Positions 1 through 7,995 of a DNA stretch of 37,640 nt are shown piece after piece (positions within the stretch are counted from its first letter, which is position 1; every line of letters begins with the position of its first letter). Below the pieces are notes generated by a model. The model saw nothing but the letters and a program-made list of their open reading frames with translations, did not search any database and was not told the DNA's origin. Source of the DNA: Pseudomonadota bacterium (GTDB taxonomy: Bacteria > Pseudomonadota > Gammaproteobacteria > Pseudomonadales > Moraxellaceae); contig JAJXWR010000018.1 of NCBI GenBank assembly GCA_021781515.1, positions 1 to 37,640 on the forward strand. Reading direction: 5' to 3'. The position numbers and the translations under genes are program-made.

Positions 1-590
1 TCGGTTAACTGCGTATAAGTGCGCCACAATGTTGCTTCATCCCATGATAGTTCATTGGTACACAGGCAATAAACATCTGGGTGAGTCGCCCGAGTGTCTG
101 GGCGTAATGTCTTGATCCATTTTAGTACAGTAACATTTTTACTTTCATTATCAACGACCAGATCAACAGTGTAATGCTGACTGATTCCATGACTTTTTTC
201 TTTAAGGCGGCCGATGCGCAAGAGAATTTTATCATGATTTTTTCGCCATGCGGCCGTAGTAATCCGTCCGCCAATTTTTGCAAACCCTGTTCAAATTTCT
301 GGCAAAAACTCTCCATCATGGCGGATTCTTTGGCTTCACGCTCATTGAGAATGGCAATACAGGAAAATTTCCTGACCTTCTTCATCAAAGGTTATTTGTA
401 GCTTAACTTCTTAAGTTTTGCTGCGGCTGACTGTAATGTATCGATACCCGTCGTTTTTTAACCAGGTCACATTGTCTTCAATGGCATGCCTGCATCCATG
501 ACCACCAAGGCCACTGGGGCAGCACCTAAACCCGTCAACGTGGATTCAAGCGTCATGCCTTCACTAACATTACTGGAAACATTGACAGAT
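1..590 (-). pseudogene. IS1634-type transposase remnant, frameshifted and cut by the window edge
   Basis: Read on the minus strand from about 590 to 1, three frames together give a DDE transposase resembling the IS1634 family. The pieces are a segment with VVMDAGIA followed by NDGYRYITVSR, then LYCHS, REAKESAMMESFCQKFEQ, LADGL, RIGRLKEKS, QHYTVDLVV, THPDVYCL and DEATLWRTYTQL. The frame is lost just after LYCHSQ (about 352-360) and again after the HGEK segment (about 225-240), so it cannot make one protein. The C-terminal part would lie left of position 1. The N-terminal part is missing: coding similarity fades above about 590-600, shortly before the acyltransferase gene. This is a decayed insertion sequence marking the left side of an accessory region. 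The family assignment rests on recalled motifs. Confidence 0.7.
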
Positions 591-649
591 AAACAGAACA
601 TATATATTCTGCATCATATGTCACATAACAAACTGCCTTATCGATTTTT

Positions 650-2119
650 ATGTTATTTAATTCATTTGTATTTATCTTTGCTTATCTTCCTGCGGTTGTA
701 TTAATTTTTTTTATTCTAGGAAGGTACAAAAAGCAGTGGGCACTGGGTTGGCTGCTGATCGCTTCTTTGTTTTTCTACGGATGGTGGAATCCAAATTATG
801 TTCCAGTATTATTAGCATCTATTTGTTTTAATTACAGTATTGGTCGTTATCTGATCAGCCTGCATGGCCAACTTCGCCTTTGGCAACGCCGTGTAGTTTT
901 CATCATCGGAATCTCTGGCAATCTGGGTTTACTCACCCTTTACAAATATGGGAATTTTTTGGTGAGTAATGTCAACACCCTGCTAGGCTCTGCATGCCCA
1001 TTACCAATAATTACCTTACCGCTGGGTATTTCGTTTTTTACTTTTACGCAAATAGCCTTTCTTGTCGATGCCTATCGCAATGAAGTACGAGAATCCAGAA
1101 TTATTCATTATGGGTTGTTTGTTACTTATTTTCCGCATCTGATCGCTGGCCCCATATTGCATCATAAGGAAATGATGCCGCAATTTTCAAAACAGGAAAC
1201 CTTTGTCATAAATTGGCAATATTGTGCCACTGGAATAACATTGTTTGCTCTAGGACTTTTTAAAAAAGTGGTTGTTGCTGATAGTATGGCTCAATTTGCC
1301 AACACCATTTTCTCTGCCGCACAACAAGTGCATTTACATAGCTCAGATGCTTGGGGAGGAGCACTTGCCTATACCTTTCAGCTGTATTTTGATTTTTCCG
1401 GATATACGGATATGGCGTTGGGTATTTCAGGAATTTTTGGTATCAGGCTGCCACTGAATTTTAATTCACCGTACAAATCTCTTAATATCATTGAGTTCTG
1501 GCACCGTTGGCATATGACTTTATCACGCTTTCTCAGGGACTATCTTTACATTGCTCTTGGAGGAAACCGAAACGGTAAATTCAGACGCTACATCAATCTG
1601 TTGCTTACCATGGTATTGGGTGGGTTATGGCATGGTGCAGGTTGGACCTATGTGATATGGGGATTTTTACATGGAATTTACCTGATGATAAATCATGGGT
1701 GGCGTAATTTATTGAAAAACCATACTATGCAGATACCGTGCGCACGTGAGTTTGGTGTATTGGGAGGTGGACTGACTTTTGCTGTGGTAGTGTTGGCGTG
1801 GGTATTTTTCAGAGCCAATAATGTACATACGGCACTGGATTTTGTTTCCAGTATGTTACTGCTTCCGGGTACGGTTCCCGATAATCCTTCAGGCGAAATC
1901 CTGTTTTCTTTGCATAGCCCGGTATGGCGTTGGATAATCTGTCTACTGATTGTTTCATGGTGGGCACCCAATAGCCAGGAGATCATGAACCTCAGTGAAC
2001 ACGAGGGGATATTACGTTGGCAACCCAACAGAACCTGGATGCTTCTGACGATACTGATATTGCTTTATTCACTCACCCATATGGAAATTGTCAGTGAATT
2101 TCTCTACTTTCAGTTCTAA
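650..2119 (+). CDS. MBOAT family O-acyltransferase (AlgI-like)
   Basis: This 489-residue polytopic membrane protein is typical in length and layout of AlgI-type MBOAT proteins, which pass acyl (usually acetyl) groups across the inner membrane to a periplasmic SGNH partner for O-acetylation of an exopolysaccharide or other glycan. The N-terminus MLFNSFVFIFAYLPAV is the family's usual start, supporting ATG 650 although no good Shine-Dalgarno is visible. Family landmarks are PLGISFFTFTQIAFLVD (about 124-140), FPHLIAGPI (161-169), FWHRWHMTLSRFLRDYLY (283-300) and LGGLWHGAGW (323-332) with the expected catalytic His328. The next gene starts inside its 3' end in another frame, implying co-expression. 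No alginate biosynthesis genes are present, so the polymer is unknown. The stretch looks AT-richer than the secretion operon downstream. Confidence 0.88.
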   Translation: MLFNSFVFIFAYLPAVVLIFFILGRYKKQWALGWLLIASLFFYGWWNPNYVPVLLASICFNYSIGRYLISLHGQLRLWQRRVVFIIGISGNLGLLTLYKYGNFLVSNVNTLLGSACPLPIITLPLGISFFTFTQIAFLVDAYRNEVRESRIIHYGLFVTYFPHLIAGPILHHKEMMPQFSKQETFVINWQYCATGITLFALGLFKKVVVADSMAQFANTIFSAAQQVHLHSSDAWGGALAYTFQLYFDFSGYTDMALGISGIFGIRLPLNFNSPYKSLNIIEFWHRWHMTLSRFLRDYLYIALGGNRNGKFRRYINLLLTMVLGGLWHGAGWTYVIWGFLHGIYLMINHGWRNLLKNHTMQIPCAREFGVLGGGLTFAVVVLAWVFFRANNVHTALDFVSSMLLLPGTVPDNPSGEILFSLHSPVWRWIICLLIVSWWAPNSQEIMNLSEHEGILRWQPNRTWMLLTILILLYSLTHMEIVSEFLYFQF

Positions 2120-3191
2120 CACGTATCGCAATTATGTGCTCTGGATCCTAGTTTGTACCGGCGGTGTGATTGGGATTTTGTTTGCCATTGGCATTTACTT
2201 GCAACCATTGTTTGGGGATTTAACTCGTATTGGGTTTTATGCAGAACGTGATTTTGGCTGGCAGGGAACACAATATGTCTTTGCAGATCCTCGCTTGCAA
2301 CCAGATGCACCACTGGATTTCCATAGGAATAATCAGTTTCAAGGGCTCGATATTCTGGTTATCGGCGATTCATTTTCCCTGGCACGGCCTGAATATCAAT
2401 GGCAAAATTATTTGATAGCCCAGAATCATCTCTCTGTAATGACGATGGACATCAACCAAATGGATATCCGTACAGTTATCAATAGCCCAAGTTTTCTTCA
2501 GCATCCCCCCCGTGTGCTCATTGTAGAATCTGTTGAACGGGCATTACCCTGGCGAATCAAGGATATTGTACCTGTATGTTTGGTTTCACCTCGGCATCAT
2601 GCTGTCGTTTCCTTGGAGATGGGTCAAACCGTGGTGAAACACCCACCCATCGCTGTGTCAAGAATGGTTTCCTGGCGATTGATAAATATCAATTTTGTTA
2701 TGACATTTCTTGAACGCTCTTTTCGATGGCAGCAGCATGAGCCAAGTGTTTATGCGTTGCCTTTAAGCAATCCTCAGTTGTTTTCCAACCGTCGTTCCGG
2801 TACGTTGCTGGTGTATGGTGACGATGTGCGCAAACCAGAATGGAAAACCCAACAAATGAGTAGTCTTAACTGCCGCATCAATACGTTGCAATACTTGGTT
2901 GAAAGGCGTGGATCTACACGTTTTATACTGATGGTGGCACCAGACAAAATGACGGCTTATGCACCTTGGCTGGTTTCAGGGTACTTGCGAGAACACAGTG
3001 ACTTATTATCCAGGCTTTCAGCACTACATCCGGCAATTATGCCCCGTCTGGATATTGCCATGCGACAATCCATTAAAGCGGGCGTGCGTGATGTTTATTT
3101 TCCGGATGACACACACTGGGGTTGGCAAGGTCAGCAGATTGCCGCCACTACACTTATACGTTTTTTCAACATGAACAGGCAGAGTCATTAA
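2088..3191 (+). CDS. AlgX/AlgJ-like SGNH-type O-acetyltransferase partner
   Basis: This 367-residue protein has one N-terminal membrane anchor (about 15-38) followed by a periplasmic domain. The SGNH hydrolase-like signature is visible as VIGDSFS at 91-97 (nucleophile Ser95) and FPDDTHWGW near the C-terminus (Asp340, His343), the arrangement in AlgJ/AlgX acetyltransferases. It probably accepts the acyl group exported by the upstream MBOAT protein and transfers it to a glycan. The reading frame opens with TTG at 2088; GTG at 2094 is an alternative and is better spaced from the GGA at 2083-2085. Either start overlaps the MBOAT gene by 26-32 nt, suggesting translational coupling. The substrate cannot be told from sequence. 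Confidence 0.8.
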   Translation: MSVNFSTFSSNTYRNYVLWILVCTGGVIGILFAIGIYLQPLFGDLTRIGFYAERDFGWQGTQYVFADPRLQPDAPLDFHRNNQFQGLDILVIGDSFSLARPEYQWQNYLIAQNHLSVMTMDINQMDIRTVINSPSFLQHPPRVLIVESVERALPWRIKDIVPVCLVSPRHHAVVSLEMGQTVVKHPPIAVSRMVSWRLININFVMTFLERSFRWQQHEPSVYALPLSNPQLFSNRRSGTLLVYGDDVRKPEWKTQQMSSLNCRINTLQYLVERRGSTRFILMVAPDKMTAYAPWLVSGYLREHSDLLSRLSALHPAIMPRLDIAMRQSIKAGVRDVYFPDDTHWGWQGQQIAATTLIRFFNMNRQSH

Positions 3192-3780
3192 TCGCGAAAA
3201 TGCAGCGTCTTGGCGATAGCAATTTAGGTTCAGGCACAATCGCATGATTTTTTGCATCAACCCCGCAACGATTATCCGCCTGTCAAACCAGTGCCATCCA
3301 TTTCTGCAACTGGTTCACTGAAGGGTACCAGGCATGAGGTAATGGTCGCCACCTTCACAAAACGGCTTCGATATGCCAAAGTGGGAGTGCAATATTCCAA
3401 ATTGAAGAGATGGGTCGGAGTCCACTAAGAATCGGACAGACGAGTCTCCTTGTACACGGCTCCCCAACAGCGATTTTGAAGGCACCGGGCTGTCGTATAA
3501 ACGGCAACATTAAGAATAATAAATAACATGGACTTTAAATTCTTGATGCTATAAAAAGCGGATGGAAACAGACCATTTGATCACCACTAAAATTCTTGTG
3601 TTTTGATTCGCCCATTGGTGCATTGCCATAATCTGGCGTCCTGCGTCCTGGGCAATGCGCCAGGCGCGATAATTTCGTGGAACGAATGCCCGTCAGGATA
3701 ACGCTGTCGTCAAATTGTCATAAATGGAAATTATACTGTGCGTCGTCCAAGGATGGACGGAAGATATAGGGATTGTAGTC
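3192..3780 (+). other. Gene-free interval before the type IV secretion operon
   Basis: About 590 bases with no convincing protein gene on either strand; short open frames here have no recognisable motifs. The interval contains the interleaved inverted repeats at 3620-3663. A TATACT hexamer at 3732-3737 could serve as a -10 element, but no good -35 lies at 16-18 nt spacing. The promoter of the secretion operon is expected in this interval but cannot be fixed confidently. Confidence 0.5.
3620..3663 (+). promoter_or_regulatory. Interleaved inverted repeats, pseudoknot or alternative hairpins
   Basis: GCATTGCC (3620-3627) pairs perfectly with GGCAATGC (3651-3658). CTGGCG (3633-3638), lying inside that loop, pairs with CGCCAG (3658-3663) outside it. 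The two stems are therefore nested out of order: they form an H-type pseudoknot or compete. A tandem GCGTCCT repeat lies in the loop (3636-3649). It lies about 120 nt upstream of the first gene of the secretion operon and could be part of its leader, or an operator if it acts as DNA. Confidence 0.35.
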
Positions 3781-4386
3781 ATGCACAGGATGTCGCATGT
3801 GTTCCTCTGGGGATCGCTTGCTCTTGATTTTGCGGGTTGTTCTACTATACACCCGACGACCGAACTTGCGTCATTGCATGTTGATGTGATGCAGGATTTT
3901 TCTGCGACTTCAGATCATATACCCAAACTTTGCCTGTATGCGCCACATTCATTGGTTGCCTGTCCTTCCCGGACACTGATGCATTTGTCATTGCCGTCTG
4001 TTGCCATGAACAGTGCGGCACAACGTCGTCTTCTTCGTATGACTTTATATTTTTCCCAAGGTTCTGCGCAGCTTGACGATGTAGAGCGGCAAAAGTTCAG
4101 TCGAGTGGCAGGAATATATCCCTGGCAAAACTTTCGCATGGAGGTGTCTACCGATACCTTGGGTACTGCCCTGCAAAATGAGAAAGTGGCTCAGGAGCGA
4201 ATGCAAACGGTGCTACAGCAATTATTACTGAGACATGTTAATGCGGTGCCAGAGGTGGTGTGGCATACCCGGTGCTGTTTTGGCAGCCCCGGTATCGCTG
4301 TACCTATGGAACAGGATCGCTATGTGCAACTGGATGTTTTTAAGAGTGATAATCAAGGAAATAATCAAGGAGGAGTTACACCGTGA
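3781..4386 (+). CDS. OmpA-like lipoprotein at the head of the secretion operon
   Basis: With ATG 3781 the product is 201 residues, beginning with a short lipoprotein signal sequence whose lipobox is DFAGC; ATG 3790 would also keep the lipobox. The C-terminal half reads as a degenerate OmpA/MotB-type peptidoglycan-binding domain: LYFSQGSAQLDD, then MEVSTDTLGTALQNEKVAQERM (the usual G-TD--G-----N---S--R pattern) and finally DRYVQLDVF in place of NRRVEL. It is therefore likely an outer-membrane lipoprotein tethered to the cell wall. Its stop codon overlaps the GTG start of the pilin gene (GTGA). No standard F-plasmid tra gene corresponds to it. The OmpA reading is by motif only and the domain is diverged, so the exact function is open. 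Confidence 0.6.
   Translation: MHRMSHVFLWGSLALDFAGCSTIHPTTELASLHVDVMQDFSATSDHIPKLCLYAPHSLVACPSRTLMHLSLPSVAMNSAAQRRLLRMTLYFSQGSAQLDDVERQKFSRVAGIYPWQNFRMEVSTDTLGTALQNEKVAQERMQTVLQQLLLRHVNAVPEVVWHTRCCFGSPGIAVPMEQDRYVQLDVFKSDNQGNNQGGVTP
4351..4375 (+). promoter_or_regulatory. Duplicated AATCAAGGA motif at the pilin ribosome binding site
   Basis: AATCAAGGA occurs at 4351-4359 and again at 4363-4371, exactly 12 nt apart. The second copy runs into AAGGAGGAG (4367-4375), an excellent Shine-Dalgarno 7 nt before the GTG start of the pilin gene. Three GGA triplets in this short window, one inside the ribosome binding site, match the usual layout of CsrA/RsmA target leaders. The same bases encode the QGNNQGG end of the upstream lipoprotein. 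The Shine-Dalgarno role is clear; CsrA binding is inference. Confidence 0.5.
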
Positions 4387-4667
4387 CTAAAAGGAAATTC
4401 GGATTGTTATTGCTGTTGGTTCTGGCGACGCCTACGGTATGGGCAACCACCAACGATGTGTGGGCACAACAGGCGTATACCATGTTCTTGAATATGGCGA
4501 CCGGTTATGTGGGGCGTAGTATCTGTATTGTGGGCGGCATGCTGGGTATGTTGTGGGCGATGGGCTCAGGCAAGCTCACCATGGCACTTTTGGGTGTAGG
4601 AGGCGCTGTTTTTGGGGTGTTTTCACCGACGCTGATCAATGCATTATTTGGTGCGACTGTTATTTAG
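4383..4667 (+). CDS. traA: F-type conjugative pilin precursor (TraA-like)
   Basis: This 94-residue protein has a cleavable signal peptide (MTKRKFGLLLLLVLATPTVWA, cut expected after A21), leaving about 73 residues, close to mature F pilin. Two hydrophobic segments follow (about 42-58 and 65-92) separated by a short basic loop (GSGK), as in VirB2/TraA pilins. It would be inserted in the inner membrane and polymerised into the pilus. Start: GTG 4383 with a very strong Shine-Dalgarno, fitting a highly expressed subunit; it overlaps the preceding stop. It lies immediately before traL, the position of traA in F. An S26-type peptidase gene later in the operon may process it. Identification is by size, topology and position because pilin sequences are poorly conserved. 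Confidence 0.75.
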   Translation: MTKRKFGLLLLLVLATPTVWATTNDVWAQQAYTMFLNMATGYVGRSICIVGGMLGMLWAMGSGKLTMALLGVGGAVFGVFSPTLINALFGATVI

Positions 4668-4676
4668 ATGTGCTGT

Positions 4677-4707
4677 CTGCTCTGGTCAGGGTGGGCCAGG
4701 GGAGCAG
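4677..4707 (+). promoter_or_regulatory. Hairpin between pilin gene and traL
   Basis: CTGCTC (4677-4682) pairs with GAGCAG (4702-4707). The adjacent TGG (4683-4685) pairs with CCA (4696-4698) across a GGG bulge. It lies 10 nt after the pilin stop codon in the only sizeable gap (about 80 nt) of the operon and has no U-tract. It is therefore more likely an mRNA-stabilising or processing hairpin that raises pilin mRNA over downstream genes than a full terminator. This role is inference. Confidence 0.4.
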
Positions 4708-4748
4708 GTGATCGGTAATAATGGATTCTTGATGAGGAGTGCATGGTC

Positions 4749-5033
4749 ATGGAAGATCGTGTGGTTATTCCGCGTACGCTGGATGCGCCCTATCTGTTTC
4801 TTTTTGTAGAAGCAGATACGGCTACGGTTTTTCTGGTGCTGTTTTTTCTCGGTGCTTTATTCAATATTGTAGTGGCGATTCCCCTGTCCTGGTTGATTGT
4901 GCGTGTTTATGTGCGGCACAAGAATGTGGGGGCACGGGGATTACTGCTGCACCAGGCCTATTGGTGGACTCCATCCACCCTGTGGTTGTCCAGACTGGCC
5001 CGATCCAGTCGCCGAGAGTATGCCGGACGATGA
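4749..5033 (+). CDS. traL: Type IV secretion pilus assembly protein TraL
   Basis: A small inner-membrane protein of 94 residues from ATG 4749. It shows the TraL pattern: a short cytoplasmic N-terminus (IPRTLDAPYLFLFVEAD), a hydrophobic region of two closely spaced segments (about 25-55), then a basic end with LLLHQAYWWTP-TLW, matching the Y(W/Y)-P motif near the C-terminus of F TraL. TraL corresponds to VirB3 and is needed for pilus assembly. ATG 4743 is also in frame but sits only 3 nt from the Shine-Dalgarno AGGAG (4735-4739), whereas ATG 4749 is 9 nt away and is preferred. Its stop overlaps the traE start. Confidence 0.85.
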   Translation: MEDRVVIPRTLDAPYLFLFVEADTATVFLVLFFLGALFNIVVAIPLSWLIVRVYVRHKNVGARGLLLHQAYWWTPSTLWLSRLARSSRREYAGR

Positions 5034-5596
5034 ATCTTCAGACCTTGCAACATCTGCGGGAAATGGTACGTACTCGTAACGGCTTATGGATGGCAGTGAG
5101 CATGTTACTGTTGTTGGCCAATTTGGGATTAACGGGTCTGGCTTGGGTAGTCTCTGGTAAAGATCGGGTATTGTTGATTCCCAGTGAAATCTGTCATTCC
5201 TTCTGGGTGAGTGCCGATGACGTGGCTCCAGCCTATCTGGAACAGATGGCCGTCTATTTTACAGAGCGGTTGTTAACTTATAACCCGCAAAGTCTTGAGA
5301 CGCAATTGGCTGCAGTGTTGCCACTGATGGATCCTGGTTATTTTGGTGTATTGAAAAACCAGGTCAGTGAGGAAGTCAAAAAAGTCACTGCTCAGAAAAT
5401 ATCCAGTAGTTTTTTTATTCAACAGGTACGGGTGAATGGGCTGCAGGTGCATCTGGACGGCTCATTGATGTTGCAGATGGCTGGCGTGGTCGTATCACAG
5501 ACGCCCACCCAGGCCATTGTGACCTTCAGTAATCATCAAGGACGACTTTATGTGTCAGCGTTTCACACGCAGACAGGACAGGAGACGGGGTCATGA
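5030..5596 (+). CDS. traE: Type IV secretion pilus assembly protein TraE
   Basis: 188 residues from ATG 5030, the same length as F TraE. One N-terminal membrane anchor (about 19-40) is followed by a periplasmic domain of the VirB5/TraE-type, with landmarks SEICHSFWVSADDVAPAYLEQM and MDPGYFGVLKNQ, plus a C-terminal beta-rich stretch. TraE takes part in pilus assembly at the inner membrane. ATGA overlaps at both ends couple it to traL and traK. An upstream in-frame ATG exists but would read through traL in another frame, so it was not used. Confidence 0.9.
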   Translation: MNLQTLQHLREMVRTRNGLWMAVSMLLLLANLGLTGLAWVVSGKDRVLLIPSEICHSFWVSADDVAPAYLEQMAVYFTERLLTYNPQSLETQLAAVLPLMDPGYFGVLKNQVSEEVKKVTAQKISSSFFIQQVRVNGLQVHLDGSLMLQMAGVVVSQTPTQAIVTFSNHQGRLYVSAFHTQTGQETGS

Positions 5597-6303
5597 AATG
5601 GATTATCCGGGTCGGTTGCTTTTTGCTGGCAACCGGGGGAGCAGCGCAGGCCAAGCAACCTTTGCAGGTGGACAATGGCGGTAGTTATGAAGTCACTGTG
5701 TCGGATCATGAACCTACGCGGCTGGTCGTGCAGGGAGATCGTATTATCCGGATCTTTTCCACGAACGGGGCGCTGGAGCAGTTGGCCGACAAGGACTCCG
5801 GGGAAGTGTATATTACGCCCGTTGCTCCGGTACATGACACTGAAATTTATGTAAAATCACAGGACAGTGGTACGTTTACCCTGCATTTGCACATGGATAA
5901 TCGCCCAGGGGATACCTTGCAACTGATTCCATTGCAGCCTGGGATACTGAAACCGAAAGTGGCGGAAACAGGACGATCGTTACAGGTCGCTGGCCATGTT
6001 CAGCGTATCAAGGAATTAATCAAGCGTATGTTGCTGGAACAGGATCCGGCAGGTTCGCTGAAACGGGCCGATTATGCCAGACGCTGGAAAGAAGCGCAGC
6101 TTAAGCCGTTGCAATGGTATCAACAGGAGACCTTGAGAGGTGAAGTCTATCTGTTGAGCAATACCTCAAATGCGACGCTGAATATTCAGGAAGCCGAATT
6201 CGAGCAGTTGCAACCCCGGATTGCTGCCGTTGCACTGGAGGCGCATGAACTGGCACCGCAACAATCGACCCGGTTATTTCTGGTACGCGAGGAGGCACCA
6301 TGA
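5593..6303 (+). CDS. traK: Type IV secretion outer-membrane core protein TraK (secretin-like)
   Basis: 236 residues with a signal peptide (cleavage near AAQA, residue 20). TraK corresponds to VirB9 and forms, with lipoprotein TraV and TraB, the outer-membrane core of the secretion channel. The family's secretin-like N-terminal beta domain is visible (YEVTVSDHEPTRLVVQGDRI, then GEVYITPV and FTLHLHMDNRPGDTLQLIPL). The length is close to F TraK (242). Position between traE and traB, with ATGA overlaps on both sides, confirms the call. Confidence 0.9.
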   Translation: MKWIIRVGCFLLATGGAAQAKQPLQVDNGGSYEVTVSDHEPTRLVVQGDRIIRIFSTNGALEQLADKDSGEVYITPVAPVHDTEIYVKSQDSGTFTLHLHMDNRPGDTLQLIPLQPGILKPKVAETGRSLQVAGHVQRIKELIKRMLLEQDPAGSLKRADYARRWKEAQLKPLQWYQQETLRGEVYLLSNTSNATLNIQEAEFEQLQPRIAAVALEAHELAPQQSTRLFLVREEAP

Positions 6304-7619
6304 CTCCTGAACAGAAAACTCGTCGGCGTCAATGGATAATTGTGTTACTGGTGACACTGGTGTTGATGTTGCTGATTGTGTCAGGGCTGTATCTGACGGA
6401 TCACCGGCCCGCCGGAAAATCATTGGGAACACTGGGGCCCTCTGCGGCAAAACTTTATTCCATGCCGCTGGATAATTTACATCCGGATCAGGAATGGGTC
6501 AGTCAGGGTGAACAAAGACTCAGTCAGCTGGATGACCGTGAGAAAAAACTGGAACAGTTGATGAACAATCTCGCCGCCACTGGAGCAGGACATACGGCGC
6601 TTGCCTCTGCCGATGGAGCCACCGGGGGGGCGGGCGCACTTCCTATCCCCCGGATGGCATCACCGGCGGGCGGGCTGTTGCCGACTCCGTTGTCAGCACC
6701 ATTGTCTGCACCTTTGTCTGCAGGCGGGGCGGAGGCGCTGGCAGTGAGCAATGGCGCTTTCAATAGTCCCGGCACCCGAGGGGAGTCTGCGGCATCACTT
6801 GGTATTGCTGGAAATAATGAGGCAAATATGCCGGTCGCAAAAACGAGTCTGATGGCGGAGTTGGATGTTGAACCGGCAGCGGAGCATGCGCCGGCTGCTG
6901 GCGGCATGGATACATCCACCATGGCCACTGGGGCCCCGGTAGCGGCAGCATCCAGCGTACATACCGCCAAAAACTATTTGCCAGCAGGTTCCTTTGCCAC
7001 GGTGGTGCTGTTGTCCGGGTTTGATGCGCCCACCGGTGGACAGGCGAGTCAGAATGCGTTGCCGCTAGTGATGCGGGTGAAATCATTCATGCGCTTACCC
7101 AACCAGTTTAAAGCCAATATCCGCGAATGTTTTATTACGGGTTCCGGTTATGGCGATCTGGCGAGTGAACGGGCCTATATCCGTACGGAACGTTTGAGTT
7201 GTGTATTGAAAAACGGGCAGATTTTCGAGAAAAAAATCAAGGGCCATGTGTTGGGGGAAGATGCGTCGTTCGGTATGCGTGGCAAACTGGTGAGTAAACA
7301 GGGATCGCTGATTGCCAAATCCTTTGTGTCCGGCCTGTTTGCCGGCATAGGCAATAGCATTGCCGCACAATCACAGATGATTCAATCTTCGCCACTGGGT
7401 ACGGTGAGTACGATTGATCCGTCCAAGACGATGCAGGCCGGGATGGGGGGCGGATTGAGTACAACCAGTAACCGGATTGCTGATTTTTACCTGCAGCAGG
7501 CCAATCAGATTTTTCCAGTGATTGAAATTTCAGCATTGCGTATTGGCGAAGTGTTTTTATTGGAAGGGGTCGATTTTTCGACAGACACGGAGAGTCATGA
7601 AGATGTGGCCAAAGAATAG
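6300..7619 (+). CDS. traB: Type IV secretion core protein TraB (VirB10/TrbI-like)
   Basis: 439 residues, slightly shorter than F TraB (475). Order of parts: one inner-membrane anchor (about 12-32); a charged coiled-coil segment (around 66-92, LSQLDDREKKLEQL); a long Ala/Pro/Gly/Ser-rich periplasm-spanning region (about 95-220) with a small PLSAPLSAPLSA repeat; and a C-terminal VirB10-type beta-barrel domain (YLPAGSFATVVLLSGFDAPTG, RVKSFMRLPN, ISALRIGEVFLLEGV). It links the inner and outer membranes in the channel core. It starts at the traK stop (ATGA), and traV begins inside its last codons. Confidence 0.93.
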   Translation: MTPEQKTRRRQWIIVLLVTLVLMLLIVSGLYLTDHRPAGKSLGTLGPSAAKLYSMPLDNLHPDQEWVSQGEQRLSQLDDREKKLEQLMNNLAATGAGHTALASADGATGGAGALPIPRMASPAGGLLPTPLSAPLSAPLSAGGAEALAVSNGAFNSPGTRGESAASLGIAGNNEANMPVAKTSLMAELDVEPAAEHAPAAGGMDTSTMATGAPVAAASSVHTAKNYLPAGSFATVVLLSGFDAPTGGQASQNALPLVMRVKSFMRLPNQFKANIRECFITGSGYGDLASERAYIRTERLSCVLKNGQIFEKKIKGHVLGEDASFGMRGKLVSKQGSLIAKSFVSGLFAGIGNSIAAQSQMIQSSPLGTVSTIDPSKTMQAGMGGGLSTTSNRIADFYLQQANQIFPVIEISALRIGEVFLLEGVDFSTDTESHEDVAKE

Positions 7620-7995
7620 AGGGTATTGGGCGCTTGCCGGGCTTGCCGGGATGTTGTTGTGTCTGGGTGGTTGTGCGGCACATTACAGTTGTAGCCGATT
7701 TCCACAAAACCACTGTGAAAATATGTCCAGTATTTATGCGCAGACGGGTGCCAATTTTGTGGATTATCGTCAGAACAGCACGGTGGTGGATGATACCGTC
7801 CACGCCAAGGTCGCAACCACGGCTACGCCGGCGTCGGCACTGGTGTGGCAACCGGCTGCACCTGGAGATCCGGTATTGACCGCAGATCAGGTGATCCGGA
7901 TCTGGATCACTCCCTGGCAAGACCAGGAAGGTGATCTTGACGCAGATTATGTGTATTTGCATCTGCACTCAGCGGCATGGAGGATTAAACCATGA
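7603..7995 (+). CDS. traV: Type IV secretion outer-membrane lipoprotein TraV
   Basis: About 130 residues with a clear lipoprotein signal: basic start, hydrophobic core and lipobox LGGC. The mature part begins with a Cys-rich TraV-type motif (YSCSRFPQNHCENMSSIYAQT). TraV is the VirB7-like lipoprotein of the outer-membrane core and pairs with TraK. Two ATGs are possible: 7597 lies only 4 nt after GGAG (7589-7592), while 7603 lies 10 nt after it and is preferred. Either overlaps the end of traB. It is shorter than F TraV (171). Its stop overlaps the next start (ATGA). Confidence 0.85.
   Translation: MWPKNRGYWALAGLAGMLLCLGGCAAHYSCSRFPQNHCENMSSIYAQTGANFVDYRQNSTVVDDTVHAKVATTATPASALVWQPAAPGDPVLTADQVIRIWITPWQDQEGDLDADYVYLHLHSAAWRIKP

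Noticed and set aside
4739-5029. Long in-frame extension of TraE over traL
   Set aside because: It runs in another frame through a clear traL gene; ATG 5030 gives exactly the family length.
6524-6970. Ala/Pro-rich open frame on the minus strand inside traB
   Set aside because: It is the antisense image of the low-complexity Ala/Pro/Gly region of TraB, not an independent gene.
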